This document shows, piece by piece, positions 57,657-59,072 of a stretch of 59,072 bases of DNA. Position 1 is the first letter of the stretch; each line of letters opens with the position of its first letter. The notes under the pieces are model-generated. The model had not been told where the DNA came from, ran no database searches, and saw only the letters and a program-made list of their open reading frames with translations. This DNA comes from an uncultured Subdoligranulum sp. GTDB lineage: Bacteria; Bacillota; Clostridia; Christensenellales; CAG-314. The translations under genes were made by a program, and so were the position numbers. The stretch is taken from NCBI GenBank assembly GCA_902496185.1, contig CABUZX010000007.1:1-59072 (forward strand). Reading direction: 5' to 3'.

Positions 57657-58483
57657 AACTTGTTTAGTTGTTTTTGTACTTCTACGGATGGGGATTTTTG
57701 GCTTTTTGCCAACAGTTCGCATAGGGATTGCGCTGACTCTTCCGTTAAACCGTTTTTTGTTAAAAAAGCAATCTTGTCAAAAAGTCCTTCGTCGCAAGGT
57801 TTTGCGTTTAAGTCGGGCAAATTAACGTCGTAAGCGTTAGAAACGTAACCGCTATTCAAGGGACTTGGGAATATCTCGTTTGGCGCGAATATATCATGAG
57901 AGTTTATTTTGTCAAGCAGTTCGGCTTTTAATTCGTGGGGTTTGGGAGAATAATAGCCCCTTTCGTACAGCTTGTCCAAAAGCAAGACGTATTGGTCGTG
58001 AGTTTGTTTTGCCTTATCCGTTCTTTTTTTAAACAGCAAGCGGTGAGTTTGAAAGGAGGTCAAAAATATAAGCATATACGCAAACGGAACGAAAAATCGC
58101 CAATCGTACACGCCGGTGCGTTGCGACAAGAGAGTAAAGGGCATTACTGTGGCGACGCCCAAAAGCGCCAACAAGTCAAAAAAGAAACGGGGTTTTTTGC
58201 TTGCAAACGCAAGGCAGTCCGACGGCAAAAGATCGCTACTTCGTTGATAAACTTTCCAACCTTGAAGGTATATCGTGGGTATTGGGGCGGAGTTGTGTTT
58301 TTTGCTGTTGAAAGATTTTTTAAGTGCGTTTTTGGCGCGTTGCGTTTGGGCTATTTGTTTTTTGTAGGGATTAACCAAAACGGAGCCAAGTAGGGCAATT
58401 AAAAGAGCTCCACCAACGATAAAAAACAGCAAGGGTGCTTTTTGTGAAAAAGCGGTACAATAATCGTAAAAAAAATGCAACAT
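57605..58483 (-). CDS. Membrane protein of unknown function
   Basis: A 292-residue protein I cannot assign. Residues about 15-38 (APLLFFIVGGALLIALLGSV) are a first membrane helix. A basic segment (KKQIAQTQRAKNALKKSFN) follows. Two further helices lie at about 98-120 (FFFDLLALLGVATVMPFTLL) and 127-147 (WRFFVPFAYMLIFLTSFQ). The remaining ~140 residues are soluble, with helical segments such as 'THDQYVLLLDKLYERGYYS' and 'GLTEESAQSLCELLAKSQKS'. AAGGAG precedes the ATG. The 3' end lies in the 46-bp duplication. The opposite strand also has long open frames, but these lack ribosome sites. Confidence 0.75.
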   Translation of the reverse strand: MLHFFYDYCTAFSQKAPLLFFIVGGALLIALLGSVLVNPYKKQIAQTQRAKNALKKSFNSKKHNSAPIPTIYLQGWKVYQRSSDLLPSDCLAFASKKPRFFFDLLALLGVATVMPFTLLSQRTGVYDWRFFVPFAYMLIFLTSFQTHRLLFKKRTDKAKQTHDQYVLLLDKLYERGYYSPKPHELKAELLDKINSHDIFAPNEIFPSPLNSGYVSNAYDVNLPDLNAKPCDEGLFDKIAFLTKNGLTEESAQSLCELLAKSQKSPSVEVQKQLNKLLNKTFYNVCQNNGKSA

Positions 58484-58741
58484 AGATTATTTCTCCTTTT
58501 TTTTAAAACTTTTTAAAAAAGTGTTTACCAAAAACCATTTTTTAAACTCCGTAAGGGATAATTTCCGTTTTTTATTTCAAAAATATTGCAAAAAAAGACC
58601 TCGGGGGTTAAATTGCTTCTTTGTAAATATAATATATTAAAGTAAATAGGAGATATTAGCTTGCGGTTTTAAGGTGAAATATGTTGTTCATTTCGTACAA
58701 ATAAAAGTTTAATGAAATATCCATTTTTCAAACAAAATTAC

Positions 58742-58771
58742 TTGACAAATTTTGAGTGTTTAAGATAAAAT
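58742..58771 (+). promoter_or_regulatory. Promoter of the gene starting at 58974
   Basis: TTGACA (58742-58747), an 18-bp spacer and TAAAAT (58766-58771). The stretch 58484-58741 between the divergent genes is AT-rich and shows no gene. Confidence 0.75.
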
Positions 58772-58777
58772 ATATAA

Positions 58778-58973
58778 AACATAATTATAATTGTCTAATA
58801 ATGTCGATTGGTGTCAATTGGGTTGTGTTGGACGATTGATTTTGTGTTTTAAAAGTGTCGTTTGTATCAAAATTGATTGCACGACGGTTAAAAAGGATAA
58901 AGGAACTATCGTTTGTTTGGCAAAACAACGACAAAATATCAAAATAACAATACAACAAAAGGAGGCACTAAAA
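58778..58973 (+). other. Long 5' leader of the last gene
   Basis: About 195 transcribed but untranslated bases. GTCGT (58857-58861) and ACGAC (58881-58885) enclose ATCAA-AA-TTGAT, a two-part hairpin. No known riboswitch class is recognised. AAAGGAGG lies just before the ATG. Confidence 0.4.
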
Positions 58974-59072
58974 ATGAACGAACTATTTGCAAAATATCGC
59001 AGAAAGTTAACTGTGGAAGGCGTGTTAAAGTCAGTATTGACAAGCGCGTTGTTCGGTTTAGCGGCGATGTTA
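58974..59072 (+). CDS. Start of a gene cut by the window edge, possibly a membrane protein
   Basis: Thirty-three codons are present: MNELFAKYRRKLTVEGVLKS followed by VLTSALFGLAAML. The basic first half and hydrophobic end suggest an N-terminal cytoplasmic stretch leading into a first membrane helix. A very strong AAAGGAGG ribosome site and a long leader with a consensus-like promoter support it as a real, well-expressed gene. The family cannot be told from this fragment. Confidence 0.75.
   Translation, partial: MNELFAKYRRKLTVEGVLKSVLTSALFGLAAML

Noticed and set aside
57935..58393. 152-codon plus-strand frame opposite the membrane protein gene
   Set aside because: The minus-strand frame has a ribosome site and coherent membrane helices. 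The plus-strand frame has neither.

Overview
This window comes from an AT-rich bacterium (by eye near 40 % G+C) using the standard code, since TGA ends several genes. The gene set points to a monoderm Bacillota/Clostridia-type organism. It has an acetylase-branch lysine/diaminopimelate pathway, a glycine decarboxylase split into two subunits, and lipoate salvage by LplA. It also has an Enterococcus-like V-type ATPase operon, a YhaO/YhaN nuclease pair, an archaeal/eukaryotic-type prolyl-tRNA synthetase, lipoproteins and a giant BspA-like leucine-rich-repeat surface protein. An uncultured gut Clostridia lineage (for example around Christensenellales) would fit, but that placement is inference. 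I see no tRNA, rRNA, CRISPR array, IS element or prophage.

Layout. 1-850: end of rpsF, then ssb and rpsR with a terminator. 888-1095: decayed XRE regulator on the minus strand. 1192-6746: yhaO-yhaN-ABC exporter-ung. 6775-7214: dispersed repeats, a bidirectional terminator and a 24-bp tandem repeat. 7222-8490 (-): cysteine desulfidase. 8769-17337: nine-gene V-type ATPase operon in the order of the Enterococcus hirae ntp operon, with sodium-type ligands in the proteolipid. 17542-18791 (-): dUTPase and an S51 peptidase. 18903-20258: aldehyde dehydrogenase. 20525-25485: MarR regulator, heterodimeric ABC exporter and Mrp ATPase. 25627-30877: dapF-dapA-dapB-dapH-asd-deacetylase. 31157-32017 (-): HAD phosphatase. 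32213-39286: lplA-lpdA followed by gcvT, a 38-residue membrane peptide, gcvH, gcvPA and gcvPB, which together make a complete glycine cleavage system with its lipoate supply. 39385-44067: an orphan protein, a TIGR04076 protein, a lipoprotein and proS. 44489-54985: a 3498-residue repeat lipoprotein filling about a sixth of the window. 54986-59072: repeat array, DegV protein (-), DUF2156 protein (+), membrane protein (-) and the start of another gene.

Whole-window patterns. A dispersed, internally palindromic repeat of about 71-85 bp with termini GTCATTCTGAG / CTCAGTATGAC occurs at four places. All four are gaps between convergent genes. The fifth convergent gap carries a different 46-bp tandem duplication. 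Sigma-70-type promoters with 17-18 bp spacers are easy to see. In three cases the -10 box lies only 6-7 bases before the start codon with no Shine-Dalgarno sequence, suggesting leaderless mRNAs among otherwise SD-led genes. The most novel-looking items are the giant lipoprotein, the convergent-gap repeats, the leaderless promoters, the gcv-operon membrane peptide and the orphan protein at 39385-40410.
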